64,000 nt of DNA from an uncultured Marinoscillum sp. (GTDB lineage: Bacteria > Bacteroidota > Bacteroidia > Cytophagales > MED-G16), in contig CABZXU010000003.1 in NCBI GenBank assembly GCA_902529805.1, forward strand, positions 39,991-103,990, written 5' to 3'. Made by a program: the position numbers and the translations under genes. Shown here in pieces: positions 45,164 through 53,981 of this stretch. Position 1 is the stretch's first letter. Each line of letters starts with the position of its first letter. The notes beneath the pieces were generated by a model. It saw only the letters and a program-made list of their open reading frames with translations, searched no databases and had not been told where the DNA came from.

Positions 45164-45717
45164 ATTCCAACCCTTAATCCATTTTTGAAATATAATTCTT
45201 TATCTAGTTTTCCATTTCTATCATATATCTTCCAAAAACCATCGTCAACACCATTTTTCATTTCTCTTTCATCAGAAATTGACCCATTTGGATAATAATT
45301 TTTTTGAATCCCATCTTTCAAACCATTTTTAAAAATCCATTCATTTTTTAGATTTCCGTTTTTATAATAAGAAATAGACTTTCCATTTCTTTTATAACTA
45401 AGATTGAAATTCTCTTTTGATTCTATTGAACCATCTTTATGATATCTAATTACTTTTACTGAAACATTATCATAAGTCCATTCACTTTGAATCCTTTTCT
45501 TTGAATCATAAAGTTTTGTTAAATAATTTTTACCTTCTTCGTAAAATTTTTCAACTCTTATGTTGTCAAGTTCATCTTTTTCAATAGCTACTCCTGTAAA
45601 CTTTTCATTTTCATGGTATGAAAATTTTTCATCGTGCTCAAGTTGATTAAAAGGAACATTATTCTCGCATGATAAAAAAATTAAAATCAAAAAAAAATAT
45701 TTAAATATATTATTCAT
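45160..45717 (-). CDS. YwqK/MORN-repeat lipoprotein
   Basis: 185 residues. A lipoprotein signal ends FLSC (residue about 17). Repeats such as GKSISYYKNGNLKNEW, GIQKNYYPNGSIS and GFWKIYDRNGKL (roughly every 22-24 residues) are MORN-like and match proteins annotated as YwqK antitoxins. That name comes from Bacillus; there is no toxin gene beside this one, so it is better treated as a surface repeat lipoprotein. It overlaps the upstream lipoprotein gene by 8 nt. Confidence 0.82.
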   Translation of the reverse strand: MNNIFKYFFLILIFLSCENNVPFNQLEHDEKFSYHENEKFTGVAIEKDELDNIRVEKFYEEGKNYLTKLYDSKKRIQSEWTYDNVSVKVIRYHKDGSIESKENFNLSYKRNGKSISYYKNGNLKNEWIFKNGLKDGIQKNYYPNGSISDEREMKNGVDDGFWKIYDRNGKLDKELYFKNGLRVGI

Positions 45718-46117
45718 TTACTAAATCTTTTTCAAAAGTTACAGTATAAATCATATCAACTGGTTTAAGGGAAACCGTATCAACAAGTTTTCTAACGTAA
45801 GAAAAATTCATTGTATTTAAATCAACAAAGTCAACTTTAAATACTCTAACGTAACTTCTTGTACCTACTGAATCCAAATACTGAAGATATAGGCTATCAT
45901 AATCAGGATTAAATTCATATTGATAAAGGTTTTGATAATAAAAAACTAAATTATCAGATCTGAAAGATAAAAGCTCAATTGGATTTTCATATTTAATAGT
46001 ATCATCAAAAAGTTCACTAGTCATTTGAACCCTCTTCCAATTACCTGAAAATTGAACCTCTTTTTTATTAAAATTACAATTTGAAAATAATATTACTAGT
46101 ACTAAAAAGTATCTCAT
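45710..46117 (-). CDS. Small lipoprotein, unknown function
   Basis: 135 residues. Signal and lipobox LVILFSNC (cysteine 14), then a beta-rich domain starting FSGNWKRVQMTSELFDD and ending in YTVTFEKDLV. The opening resembles lipocalin-like proteins (GxW near the N-terminus), but the match is weak. It is the first of two overlapping lipoprotein genes and is divergent from the small membrane protein at 46156. Confidence 0.7.
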   Translation of the reverse strand: MRYFLVLVILFSNCNFNKKEVQFSGNWKRVQMTSELFDDTIKYENPIELLSFRSDNLVFYYQNLYQYEFNPDYDSLYLQYLDSVGTRSYVRVFKVDFVDLNTMNFSYVRKLVDTVSLKPVDMIYTVTFEKDLVNE

Positions 46118-46155
46118 TTCTTATATAATTTTATAAAATAATTTATCAAATCTAT

Positions 46156-46374
46156 ATGGAAATTAGTTGGATTAAAATTATTATACTTTTATTCTTAGTT
46201 TGGATGGTCTACTTTTCTCTAGGAGCATTTGCAAACATGACTGAAAATAAAATTTTATTATCAATTTTTAAATTGTTTAAAATATTACTAATTGTTGCTA
46301 TTATAATTATAGTTGGAATTTATTTGCTAGATAGACTAGATTTTTCATCAATTACATCTGGACTAAAAAAATAA
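46156..46374 (+). CDS. Small membrane protein, unknown
   Basis: 72 residues with two hydrophobic helices (about 5-27 and 35-59) and a lysine end. No family is recognised. It begins 38 nt from the divergent lipoprotein gene and stops 5 nt before the TonB receptor start, so it is probably cotranscribed with it. The case for a real gene rests on the clean ATG and the tight spacing. Confidence 0.65.
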   Translation: MEISWIKIIILLFLVWMVYFSLGAFANMTENKILLSIFKLFKILLIVAIIIIVGIYLLDRLDFSSITSGLKK

Positions 46375-46379
46375 AAAAG

Positions 46380-48632
46380 TTGAAAAAATTATTTTTTACA
46401 AAAGTTTTATTAATAATTCATTTCACATCTTTATCACAAATTTTTATTGAAGGAATAATTAAGGAAAATATTTATAATTCTCCTATTGAAGGAATTGAAA
46501 TTATTTATAATAACGAAACTACTTATTCAAACATCGAAGGAAGGTTTATAATCGAAATTAAAAATTTACCTGCTATATTATATTTAACCTCACCTTTGTT
46601 TTTTGAAAAATACGTCAACATAATAAATGAAAAAAAATTAGAAATAATTTTAACAAATAAAGGTTCTTTATTGGAAGAGGTAATTGTTAAATCCGAAATA
46701 AATAAAAAAAAATTAAAGAATACAGCTTCTTCAATTTCAATAATTAAAGATATAGAAACAAGAAAAATTTCTGATATATCAATTCGGTCAGGATTAAATG
46801 AAATTCCAGGGGTTTATATGCACACTGGATCTTTAAATACAAATAGAATAACTATTAGAGGCATGGGATCAAGATCTCCATATTCCACTAATAAAATTAA
46901 ATCTTATATAAATAATATTCCTCTAAGTAATGGTGTTGGTGAAACTACAATAGAAGATTTGGGTATTAATTTATTTAATCAAATAGAAACAATCAAAGGA
47001 CCGAACTCGAGCATTTATGGAGCAGGTCTTGGTGGAGCAATTTTACTGAATTTAGAAAAATCAAAAGAACATAGTCTATCTTATTCATCTTTTTTTGGCT
47101 CATACAAAACAACAAAAAATGAAATAAATCTTTATAAGAAAGTTAATAAAGTTGACTTTCAAATTAATTTTCAAAATCTTTCTAGTGATGGATATAGAGA
47201 TAATAATAGTTACAATAGAAATAATGCCTTTGGGTATTTAGGATATAATATAAATGATAAAATCAAATTAGATTTCATTTATAATTTTATAAACCTAGAT
47301 TCTGAAATTCCATCCTCATTGAATATAGATGATTTCAATTTAAACCCATCTAAAGCAGCTGAAAGTTGGAAAAATGCAAATGGCAATGAAAAATATAAAA
47401 AAAATCTATCTGCTATTTCATTTGATTATAATACATCAAATTATAATTTGATTGCAAATATTTTCTATAATAATTATAAATCTGATGAAAAAAGACCATT
47501 TAACTTTTTAAAAGAAAATAGTAATGGGTTTGGATCAAGAATCGTTAACACTATTATTAAAGAAAATCAAAAAATTAATTTTGGATTTGAATTTTTTCGA
47601 GAAAATTATTTATGGAAGACTTTTGATAATTACGGGACTGATTCAGAAAAAATATTAAACGATCAAAATGAGAAAAGAAATAATTTTTTGATATTTTCCA
47701 AATATGAAATTCAAATAAATAATACCTCTATAATAACATTTGGATTGAGTTCAAATAATATAAAATATAATTGGGAAACCATTGAATATAATGATCTAAA
47801 CCCTCAAGAATTTAAAAATAAAGATTCAAAAAAATATAAATATCAAAACATTATTTCTCCTAAAATTTCATTAAATAAAACTATTTCAAATCAAAATTTA
47901 TTTTTTACAATAAGTCATGGTTATTCCCCACCAAATATTGATGAAACTTTAGATGATAAGGGGTTAGTTAATCCAAACATAAAACCTGAATCCGGTTGGA
48001 ATTATGAGTTGGGGATAAGAGGTAATCTAATTAATAGGAAAGTTTCGTATGATCTTAACTTGTATCTTATGAAAATAAAAAACTTATTAGTAGCTCAAAG
48101 AACTTCGGAAGACACTTACGTAGGAGTAAATGCTGGTAAAACTTCTCATCCAGGTATTGAATTATCTATAAATTCATTATTATGGGAGTCATTAGATAAT
48201 AAAAAAAATATTATCACCGAGGTTTATATTGCTAAAAACTGGCATAAGTTTATTGAATTTGTAAATGAAGGAAACGTATATTCCAATAATTATTTAACCG
48301 GAGTTCCTTTACATACCGTCAATAAAAACATTACATTTAAATTCAATAAAATCAAAGGAACAATAAATTTTCAGAAAACTGGAAAAATACCAATTAATGA
48401 TAGTAATTCGGAATACTCTGAACCTTATATGTTGTGGAATTTGAAAATAGGTAAATTATTTAACATCAATAAAATTAATTTAAATATAATAACAGGTGTT
48501 AAAAATTTATTTGATGAAAAATATGCTTCAATGATACTAATTAATGCAAAAGGGTTTGGAGGGGGTAACCCTAGGTATTATTATCCAGGTCTTCCAAGAA
48601 ATTATTTTATATCTTTAAATTTTAAAGTTTAA
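46380..48632 (+). CDS. TonB-dependent outer-membrane receptor
   Basis: 750 residues starting from a TTG at 46380, which gives the signal peptide (FFTKVLLIIHFTSLSQ). A carboxypeptidase-like domain (FIEGIIKENIYNSPIEGIEI) and a plug with RITIRGMGSRSP, IETIKGPNSSIYGAG and ILLNLE are followed by a 22-stranded-type barrel ending YFISLNFKV. VKNLFDEKYAS near the end is the usual TonB box III region. At 750 residues it is nearer to siderophore/vitamin receptors than to SusC. No SusD is present. The esterase gene starts 4 nt later. Confidence 0.92.
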   Translation: MKKLFFTKVLLIIHFTSLSQIFIEGIIKENIYNSPIEGIEIIYNNETTYSNIEGRFIIEIKNLPAILYLTSPLFFEKYVNIINEKKLEIILTNKGSLLEEVIVKSEINKKKLKNTASSISIIKDIETRKISDISIRSGLNEIPGVYMHTGSLNTNRITIRGMGSRSPYSTNKIKSYINNIPLSNGVGETTIEDLGINLFNQIETIKGPNSSIYGAGLGGAILLNLEKSKEHSLSYSSFFGSYKTTKNEINLYKKVNKVDFQINFQNLSSDGYRDNNSYNRNNAFGYLGYNINDKIKLDFIYNFINLDSEIPSSLNIDDFNLNPSKAAESWKNANGNEKYKKNLSAISFDYNTSNYNLIANIFYNNYKSDEKRPFNFLKENSNGFGSRIVNTIIKENQKINFGFEFFRENYLWKTFDNYGTDSEKILNDQNEKRNNFLIFSKYEIQINNTSIITFGLSSNNIKYNWETIEYNDLNPQEFKNKDSKKYKYQNIISPKISLNKTISNQNLFFTISHGYSPPNIDETLDDKGLVNPNIKPESGWNYELGIRGNLINRKVSYDLNLYLMKIKNLLVAQRTSEDTYVGVNAGKTSHPGIELSINSLLWESLDNKKNIITEVYIAKNWHKFIEFVNEGNVYSNNYLTGVPLHTVNKNITFKFNKIKGTINFQKTGKIPINDSNSEYSEPYMLWNLKIGKLFNINKINLNIITGVKNLFDEKYASMILINAKGFGGGNPRYYYPGLPRNYFISLNFKV

Positions 48633-48636
48633 AAAT

Positions 48637-50421
48637 ATGAAAAATAAAACTCTAAATTATTTCAATTCAAATTCATATCACAGAAATTATATTTTACAAG
48701 TAAAACGAATACTAATAGTTTTAATATCGTTTATTCTATTTTGCTGCTCAGAAAAACAGATTTATAATAAAACAAAATTTGAAATAACTTATCCAGAAAA
48801 ATTTGCAGAAAATGGATACGATGGAAGATTACTTTTGATGATCAGTAATAATAATAATGCTGAACCAAGATTTCAAATTAATGACAGTCATAATACTCAA
48901 ATAATATTTGGTATTGATGTTGAATCTTGGAAAAGTGGAGAAACTAAAATATTTGATTCTAATATATATGGATACCCGATTAAGTCAATTGAAAATTTAA
49001 AAGAAGGTGAGTATTATGTGCAAGCATTTTTACATAAATACGAAACGTTCAATTTATCAACTGGATATAAAGTAAAACTGCCTAAAGATCAAGGGGAAGG
49101 ACAAAAATGGAACATAAGTCCAAAAAATCTTTATAGTACTCCAAAAAAAGTAAAAATTTCAAAATCTGGTATGATTAAGATGTCACTTGAAAATGAAATT
49201 CCTCCAATAGAGTCTATTAAAGATTCCAAATATATAAAGCATGTTAAAATAAAAAGTGAAATGCTATCAAAGTTTTGGGGTAGAGATATGTTTTTACAAG
49301 CTAATGTTCTTGTTCCTCATAATTTTGATAAAAACTCAAAGGATAAATACCCATTAATGATTTTTCATGGACATTTCCCAAATACATTTAGAGGATTTAG
49401 AACTGAACCTCCAACTGCACCAAAAGTAGATACTATATTCAATACAAGATTTGGAATTACAGGATATAAATATATCCAAGAAAAAGAAGCATATGACTTA
49501 TATAAAAATTGGATAAGTGACGATTTTCCTAGATTTATAGCAATTGAAATTCAACATCAAAATCCTTATTATGATGATTCTTATGCTGTTAATTCTGCAA
49601 ATTTAGGACCTTATGGTGATGCTATTACATATGAGTTAATTCCACATGTAGAAAATTTATTTAATGGTGTTGGAAAAGGATGGGGAAGATTTCTCTATGG
49701 CGGCTCAACAGGTGGTTGGGAAGCATTAGCTGTTCAAGTCTTTTATCCTAAAGAATACAATGGTTGCTTCGCAGCATGTCCAGACCCTATTGATTTTAGA
49801 GCTTTTACTGTAGTAAATATTTATGAGGATGAAAATGCATATTATCATAAAAGTTATTATAAAAAAACTTTAAGAGCTGGAATGAGAGATGGTAAGGGAA
49901 TTATAAAATCTCACTTGATAGATATGAATCACAGAGAAATGGTTTTGGGCTCTAAAGGAAGATCAGGAGATCAATGGGACATCTGGCAAGCAGTTTTTTC
50001 TCCTACTGGAACTGATGGATATCCTAAACCTATATGGGATAAAAAATCTGGAGAAATAGATAAAAATGTTGCAGAATATTGGAAAGAAAATTATGACCTA
50101 AGTTATATTTTGAAAAGAGATTGGAATAAAATCGGAAATGATTTAAGAGGAAAATTATATATATATTGTGGTGATATGGATAATTATTATTTAAATAATG
50201 CAGTTGTTTTAACTGAACAATTTCTTGAGTCAACAAAAAATCCTTATTATAATGGAGAAGTTGATTATGGCAACCTAGCTGAACATTGTTGGAATGGTGA
50301 TCATGAAAATCCAAATCATATTTCAAGACTAAGATATAACACCATGTACTTGCCAAAAATTAAAGAGAGATTAAAACAAAGTGCTCCAAAAAATCATAAT
50401 TTAGTTAATTGGGGTATATAG
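48637..50421 (+). CDS. Lipoprotein with putative esterase domain
   Basis: 594 residues. A hydrophobic segment ending ILFCCSE (about 28-40) looks like a lipobox preceded by an unusual 22-residue extension. The C-terminal half is an alpha/beta-hydrolase of the putative esterase type: YPLMIFHGHFP with the oxyanion region, YGGSTGGWEA with the nucleophile serine, and a histidine probably in AEHCWNGDHENP. The N-terminal half is beta-rich. Coupling to a TonB receptor suggests it processes the imported ligand. That link is inference. Confidence 0.82.
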   Translation: MKNKTLNYFNSNSYHRNYILQVKRILIVLISFILFCCSEKQIYNKTKFEITYPEKFAENGYDGRLLLMISNNNNAEPRFQINDSHNTQIIFGIDVESWKSGETKIFDSNIYGYPIKSIENLKEGEYYVQAFLHKYETFNLSTGYKVKLPKDQGEGQKWNISPKNLYSTPKKVKISKSGMIKMSLENEIPPIESIKDSKYIKHVKIKSEMLSKFWGRDMFLQANVLVPHNFDKNSKDKYPLMIFHGHFPNTFRGFRTEPPTAPKVDTIFNTRFGITGYKYIQEKEAYDLYKNWISDDFPRFIAIEIQHQNPYYDDSYAVNSANLGPYGDAITYELIPHVENLFNGVGKGWGRFLYGGSTGGWEALAVQVFYPKEYNGCFAACPDPIDFRAFTVVNIYEDENAYYHKSYYKKTLRAGMRDGKGIIKSHLIDMNHREMVLGSKGRSGDQWDIWQAVFSPTGTDGYPKPIWDKKSGEIDKNVAEYWKENYDLSYILKRDWNKIGNDLRGKLYIYCGDMDNYYLNNAVVLTEQFLESTKNPYYNGEVDYGNLAEHCWNGDHENPNHISRLRYNTMYLPKIKERLKQSAPKNHNLVNWGI

Positions 50422-50424
50422 TTG

Positions 50425-50760
50425 TCATCTAAATAATAAATACATTTTTTTCTTTTTCCTCCACCCTGCCTGTGATTTATATTTAACAAAAAAAATTTTT
50501 AAATCACTTTGAGACTCATAATCAACAAAAAAAACCTTTTTATCAGCTTGTGATTCATACCTTACAAAAAACCATAATCCATTATTTCCTTTTGCCTGTG
50601 ACTGATAATCTAATTTAAAAACCTTTAGATCAGATTGAGACTCATATTCAGTAACAAAAACATTGATATCTGCTTGAGAAGAATAATCTACAGAAAAAAC
50701 TTTTTGAGAAAAGGCTTTGAAACTTATTAAAATAAAAAATAATAAAATATTACTTTTCAT
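50425..50760 (-). CDS. DUF6150-type YxSQ(A/S)D repeat protein, exported
   Basis: 111 residues. A signal peptide (1-19, ending AFSQ) precedes six copies of a YxSQ[AS] motif at residues about 26-30, 39-43, 51-55, 68-72, 81-85 and 94-98, spaced 12-17. Each is followed by K/VFxVDY-like strands. A basic end (WRKKKKMYLLFR) follows. This matches the DUF6150 family of small Bacteroidota proteins of unknown function. It overlaps the next upstream gene by 11 nt. Confidence 0.8.
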   Translation of the reverse strand: MKSNILLFFILISFKAFSQKVFSVDYSSQADINVFVTEYESQSDLKVFKLDYQSQAKGNNGLWFFVRYESQADKKVFFVDYESQSDLKIFFVKYKSQAGWRKKKKMYLLFR

Positions 50761-50974
50761 TTATCAACGATTGGAGTTGAAAAGTCATTGTATTTGCAGA
50801 TTTAGCATATTTTGCTGCTTCTATAGACTCTTTTTTTATCTCATCTAATTCAAATTGACTATATTCTATTTTGGATGTTATATCATTCAACTTGTTTCTA
50901 ATTTGAAAGTTTTGATAAGCTAAAACTAAAATACCTATAAAAGTTAAATTTTGAAAATTAATAAATTTGTTCAT
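50750..50974 (-). CDS. Small membrane-anchored coiled-coil protein
   Basis: 74 residues: an N-terminal hydrophobic helix (about 7-24), then a charged helix with heptad character (KLNDITSKIEYSQFELDEIK) to the end. No known family. It overlaps the DUF6150 gene by 11 nt and probably shares its transcript. It may be an inner-membrane partner of the exported repeat protein, which is speculation. Confidence 0.6.
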   Translation of the reverse strand: MNKFINFQNLTFIGILVLAYQNFQIRNKLNDITSKIEYSQFELDEIKKESIEAAKYAKSANTMTFQLQSLINEK

Positions 50975-51030
50975 AATTATAATTTGATGTTTAATTAAAA
51001 AAAAAAAATGAATTATTTAATTTTAAAACT

Positions 51031-51417
51031 ATGAATTATATGTTAAATATTTTATTAATTCTATTTATAAAATTTTATTCACTAGAAAATTATAATAAAA
51101 ACTTATTTGGTGTTTGGAATCTTATTTCAAAAGTTGAGGTAATTCGTGGTCAAACAGATAAAGAAAATAAAAATAATTATAAAATTGGTGAAAAAGTCAT
51201 GGAACTTAGATCAAATAATACAATTATTGAATATGAAGGAAGAGATCCAAAAGAATTAAAATGTGAAATATCAAAAAAAAATATTAATATATTTGAAGAA
51301 AACGGAAGTTCAATCGAGTTGATTTATTATCTAATTAATGACACCCTAGTAATTGAAAATTATGATGAAAATAAATTAATAAAAAAACTATATATAAAAG
51401 AAAAATTGAAATTTTGA
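51031..51417 (+). CDS. Small lipocalin-like exported protein
   Basis: 128 residues with a hydrophobic leader (1-17) and a beta-rich body beginning LFGVWNLISKVE, the GxW lipocalin-like start, and ending in paired strands DTLVIENYDENKLIKKLYI. It resembles the protein at 55902 in layout. Function unknown. A small basic ORF overlaps its stop. Confidence 0.65.
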   Translation: MNYMLNILLILFIKFYSLENYNKNLFGVWNLISKVEVIRGQTDKENKNNYKIGEKVMELRSNNTIIEYEGRDPKELKCEISKKNINIFEENGSSIELIYYLINDTLVIENYDENKLIKKLYIKEKLKF

Positions 51418-51548
51418 AAAAAAAAAATAACGATAAAGAAAAAAGAAGAAATGCTCAAATAGCAAGAAGAAAAAATATTACAAAAATTAAACCGTCAGGA
51501 AAAATTTATAAAAGAAATAAAAGAGTAAATGATAGTATTGATGAATAA
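51414..51548 (+). CDS. Possible small basic protein (44 residues)
   Basis: An ORF starting with TTG at 51414, overlapping the previous stop (TTGA), that encodes KKKNNDKEKRRNAQIARRKN followed by a stretch ending GKIYKRNKRVNDSIDE. It is extremely Lys/Arg-rich, like a nucleic-acid-binding or ribosome-associated peptide. TTG starts and 4-nt overlaps are used by other genes in this window, which is the main support. It could be chance in AT-rich DNA. Confidence 0.35.
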   Translation: MKKKNNDKEKRRNAQIARRKNITKIKPSGKIYKRNKRVNDSIDE

Positions 51549-51615
51549 TAATATAATTTTTTAATCTTCAATAAAATCAAACAACGATACTCTTGAACTA
51601 AATTTAAAAAAAGCT

Positions 51616-53145
51616 ATGAAGAAGTTAATTATTTTGTTTTTTATTCTGTCTGTAAATAATGGTTTTACGCAGAGTAGAAAAAAAATCCTTGAAACAACTA
51701 AAGAAATAATTCAAGGGAACTGGAATAGATTTTTTGAGATGTTATCAATACCAAATGATGGTTACGATTCTCCAAATATTGAAAAAAATATACAATGGTG
51801 TGAAAAAACTTTCTCAAATCTTGGATTTAAACTTGAAAGAGTCAAAGCCAAAAGCACTAGCCCTAGCATGCCAAATCATCCTCTTCTAATAGGAAATAAA
51901 TTTTTATCTGAAAATCTAAAAACAGTACTTATCTATTTTCATATGGATGGACAACCTGTAGACCCTTCAAAATGGAATCAGAAAGATCCATTTGTTCCAA
52001 TCCTAACAGAAAATATAAATGGTGAATGGAAAGAAATAGATAGAAATAAAATTTTATATAAACCAAATCCTGATTGGAGAATTTTTGGAAGGTCAACCAG
52101 TGATGATAAAGGCCCTCCAATGATGTTAGTGAATGCGTTGGAAGTACTAAATAAATTAAATATACAACCTAAATTTAATATTAAATTGATTATAGATTTT
52201 CAGGAAGAAATGGGGTCACCCACTATTGTAGATGCAGTATCAAAGTTCAAGGAAAAACTTAAATCAGATTACCTACTAATTATTGATGGTCCAAGACACC
52301 CATCAAATAAACCTACATTAACTTTTGGTGCAAGAGGAATTAGTAGAATTACTTTAACATCTTATGGCCCTATTAAACCGCAGCATAGTGGACATTTTGG
52401 AAACTATGCCCCTAATCCAGCAATGAATTTATCTAAAATTCTTTCTTCAATGAAAGACTATTCAGGAAGAGTAATAATTCCAGGTTTTTATGATGGAATA
52501 TTTATTTCTGATAAAATAAAAACTATTCTTGATGCAGTTCCAGATGATGAGAATGAAATCAAGAAAGATCTTCTAATTTCAACTCCAGACCTAGTTGGAA
52601 ATAATTATCAAGAAGCAATTCAATATCCATCTTTAAATATTAGAGGTCTAAAATCAGGATGGGTTGGTAAAGAAGTTAGAACAATTGTTCCAAGTACTGC
52701 AATAGCAGAAATAGATGTGCGATTAGTCAAAGAAAGTAATCCAAATAGACTTTTAAAATTAATAAAGGATCACATTATTAATGAAGGCGCCTATGTAATA
52801 GAAAATAGAGAACCTACAATTGAGGAAAGGTTAAGTCAAAATAATATTATTAGATTTGATTCTAAAGTCAGTTATCTTGCCTATAGGACAGAAATAGACT
52901 CCCCTATTGGGAAATGGGCATCAAGTGCTTTAAAAAAAGCTTTTCAAGAAGATCCTGTTAAAAAAAGAACATCTGGTGGATCTATACCTATTTCACCTTT
53001 TGTGACAACTTTAAATGTTCCAGCTCTTACATATCCATCAGTAAATAAGGACAACAACCAACATAGTCCTAATGAAAATATCAGAGTTGGAAATTTTATA
53101 GATGGAACGATTGGTATGGTTTATCTTTTATTAGAAAATCCTTAG
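51616..53145 (+). CDS. Exported M20-family metallopeptidase
   Basis: 509 residues. A signal peptide (1-18, ending GFTQ) precedes the M20 fold. IYFHMDGQPVD gives the first zinc ligand and catalytic aspartate, GRSTSDDKGPP the bridging aspartate, and FQEEMGSPT the catalytic glutamate pair. The C-terminal HSPNENIRVGNF histidine closes the site. It probably cleaves dipeptides or deacylates amino acids in the periplasm. The stop interlocks with the PspC gene as TTAG. Confidence 0.92.
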   Translation: MKKLIILFFILSVNNGFTQSRKKILETTKEIIQGNWNRFFEMLSIPNDGYDSPNIEKNIQWCEKTFSNLGFKLERVKAKSTSPSMPNHPLLIGNKFLSENLKTVLIYFHMDGQPVDPSKWNQKDPFVPILTENINGEWKEIDRNKILYKPNPDWRIFGRSTSDDKGPPMMLVNALEVLNKLNIQPKFNIKLIIDFQEEMGSPTIVDAVSKFKEKLKSDYLLIIDGPRHPSNKPTLTFGARGISRITLTSYGPIKPQHSGHFGNYAPNPAMNLSKILSSMKDYSGRVIIPGFYDGIFISDKIKTILDAVPDDENEIKKDLLISTPDLVGNNYQEAIQYPSLNIRGLKSGWVGKEVRTIVPSTAIAEIDVRLVKESNPNRLLKLIKDHIINEGAYVIENREPTIEERLSQNNIIRFDSKVSYLAYRTEIDSPIGKWASSALKKAFQEDPVKKRTSGGSIPISPFVTTLNVPALTYPSVNKDNNQHSPNENIRVGNFIDGTIGMVYLLLENP

Positions 53146-53327
53146 TAATTTTTATTTGGAATAAATGTCCAAGCAATAATATATGTTATAATTCCACCAC
53201 CAGCACTTAAGGCAAATGCAAAAAACAATAGTCTTATAATAATTGGATCAATTTTAAAATATTCTCCTATACCTTCACATACCCCTGCAATAATACCTGC
53301 TTTGCTATTTCTTTTTAATTTTTTCAT
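53142..53327 (-). CDS. PspC-domain small membrane protein
   Basis: 61 residues that are just the PspC domain: RNSKAGIIAGVCEGIGEYF, IDPIIIRLLF, then a membrane helix ending AWTFIPNKNY. PspC domains occur in envelope-stress systems; no pspA is nearby. It overlaps the porin-like gene by 4 nt (ATGA) and ends the three-gene run with the transporter. Confidence 0.92.
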   Translation of the reverse strand: MKKLKRNSKAGIIAGVCEGIGEYFKIDPIIIRLLFFAFALSAGGGIITYIIAWTFIPNKNY

Positions 53328-53974
53328 TTTTTTTTAAAATTAATTAGATACCCAAATGAAAATTGACTGCTAATATTTTTCACTACATTTCCTCTACCCC
53401 CTCCAGGTCTATTATTTAACAAACCGTAACCGAAATTTATGGTAAAAATAATATTTCTTAAATAATAATTAGCTCCTAAATTTAGACCCATATCGATTGG
53501 CTTTAAAGTATGCCCTTTATCTAAATCATTTCCAATTTTTCCTTTAATATTTTCTTTCATTATTGAATTTCTGATAGATTCTTTTATTGCATAAGCAAAG
53601 TATGGGCCGAATTTTATCTCAACATTTTTTATTGAAGGCAAATTATATACAAGAGATATTGGCACCTCTAAATATGTGGAATAATTATATACATTCACTC
53701 CAGAAAAATCAACTACTTTATAACCCTTAATATTATAAATTAGTCCATATTCAAAAGAATATTCTTCATCAAGCAAATTATTTAGTAAAATACCTATATG
53801 AAATGCTGGGACAAAACCAGATGGTTGATCCAAATTACTTCCGTTAGAAATAGCTACTGATGATAAATTAAAACCGCTCTTTACTTGAAAATTTTCTTGA
53901 GAATATACATTAATTAAATTTGTTAGATAAAAAAATAATAAAAATTTAAACTTTGACTTTAAATTTATTTTCAT
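53324..53974 (-). CDS. Outer-membrane beta-barrel (porin family) protein
   Basis: 216 residues. A signal peptide (ending VYSQ, about residue 25) is followed by an eight-strand OmpA/porin-like barrel: FQVKSGFNLSSVAI, FGPYFAYAIKE, LGANYYLRN, ending SFGYLINFKKK. This is the PF13568-type barrel common in Bacteroidota. Ligand unknown. It sits between the transporter (7-nt gap) and pspC (4-nt overlap). Confidence 0.88.
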   Translation of the reverse strand: MKINLKSKFKFLLFFYLTNLINVYSQENFQVKSGFNLSSVAISNGSNLDQPSGFVPAFHIGILLNNLLDEEYSFEYGLIYNIKGYKVVDFSGVNVYNYSTYLEVPISLVYNLPSIKNVEIKFGPYFAYAIKESIRNSIMKENIKGKIGNDLDKGHTLKPIDMGLNLGANYYLRNIIFTINFGYGLLNNRPGGGRGNVVKNISSQFSFGYLINFKKK

Positions 53975-53981
53975 AATTAAT

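Noticed and set aside
45160..45717. Antitoxin function suggested by the YwqK name
   Set aside because: There is a lipoprotein signal and no adjacent toxin gene; the MORN-like repeats alone do not support a toxin-antitoxin pair.
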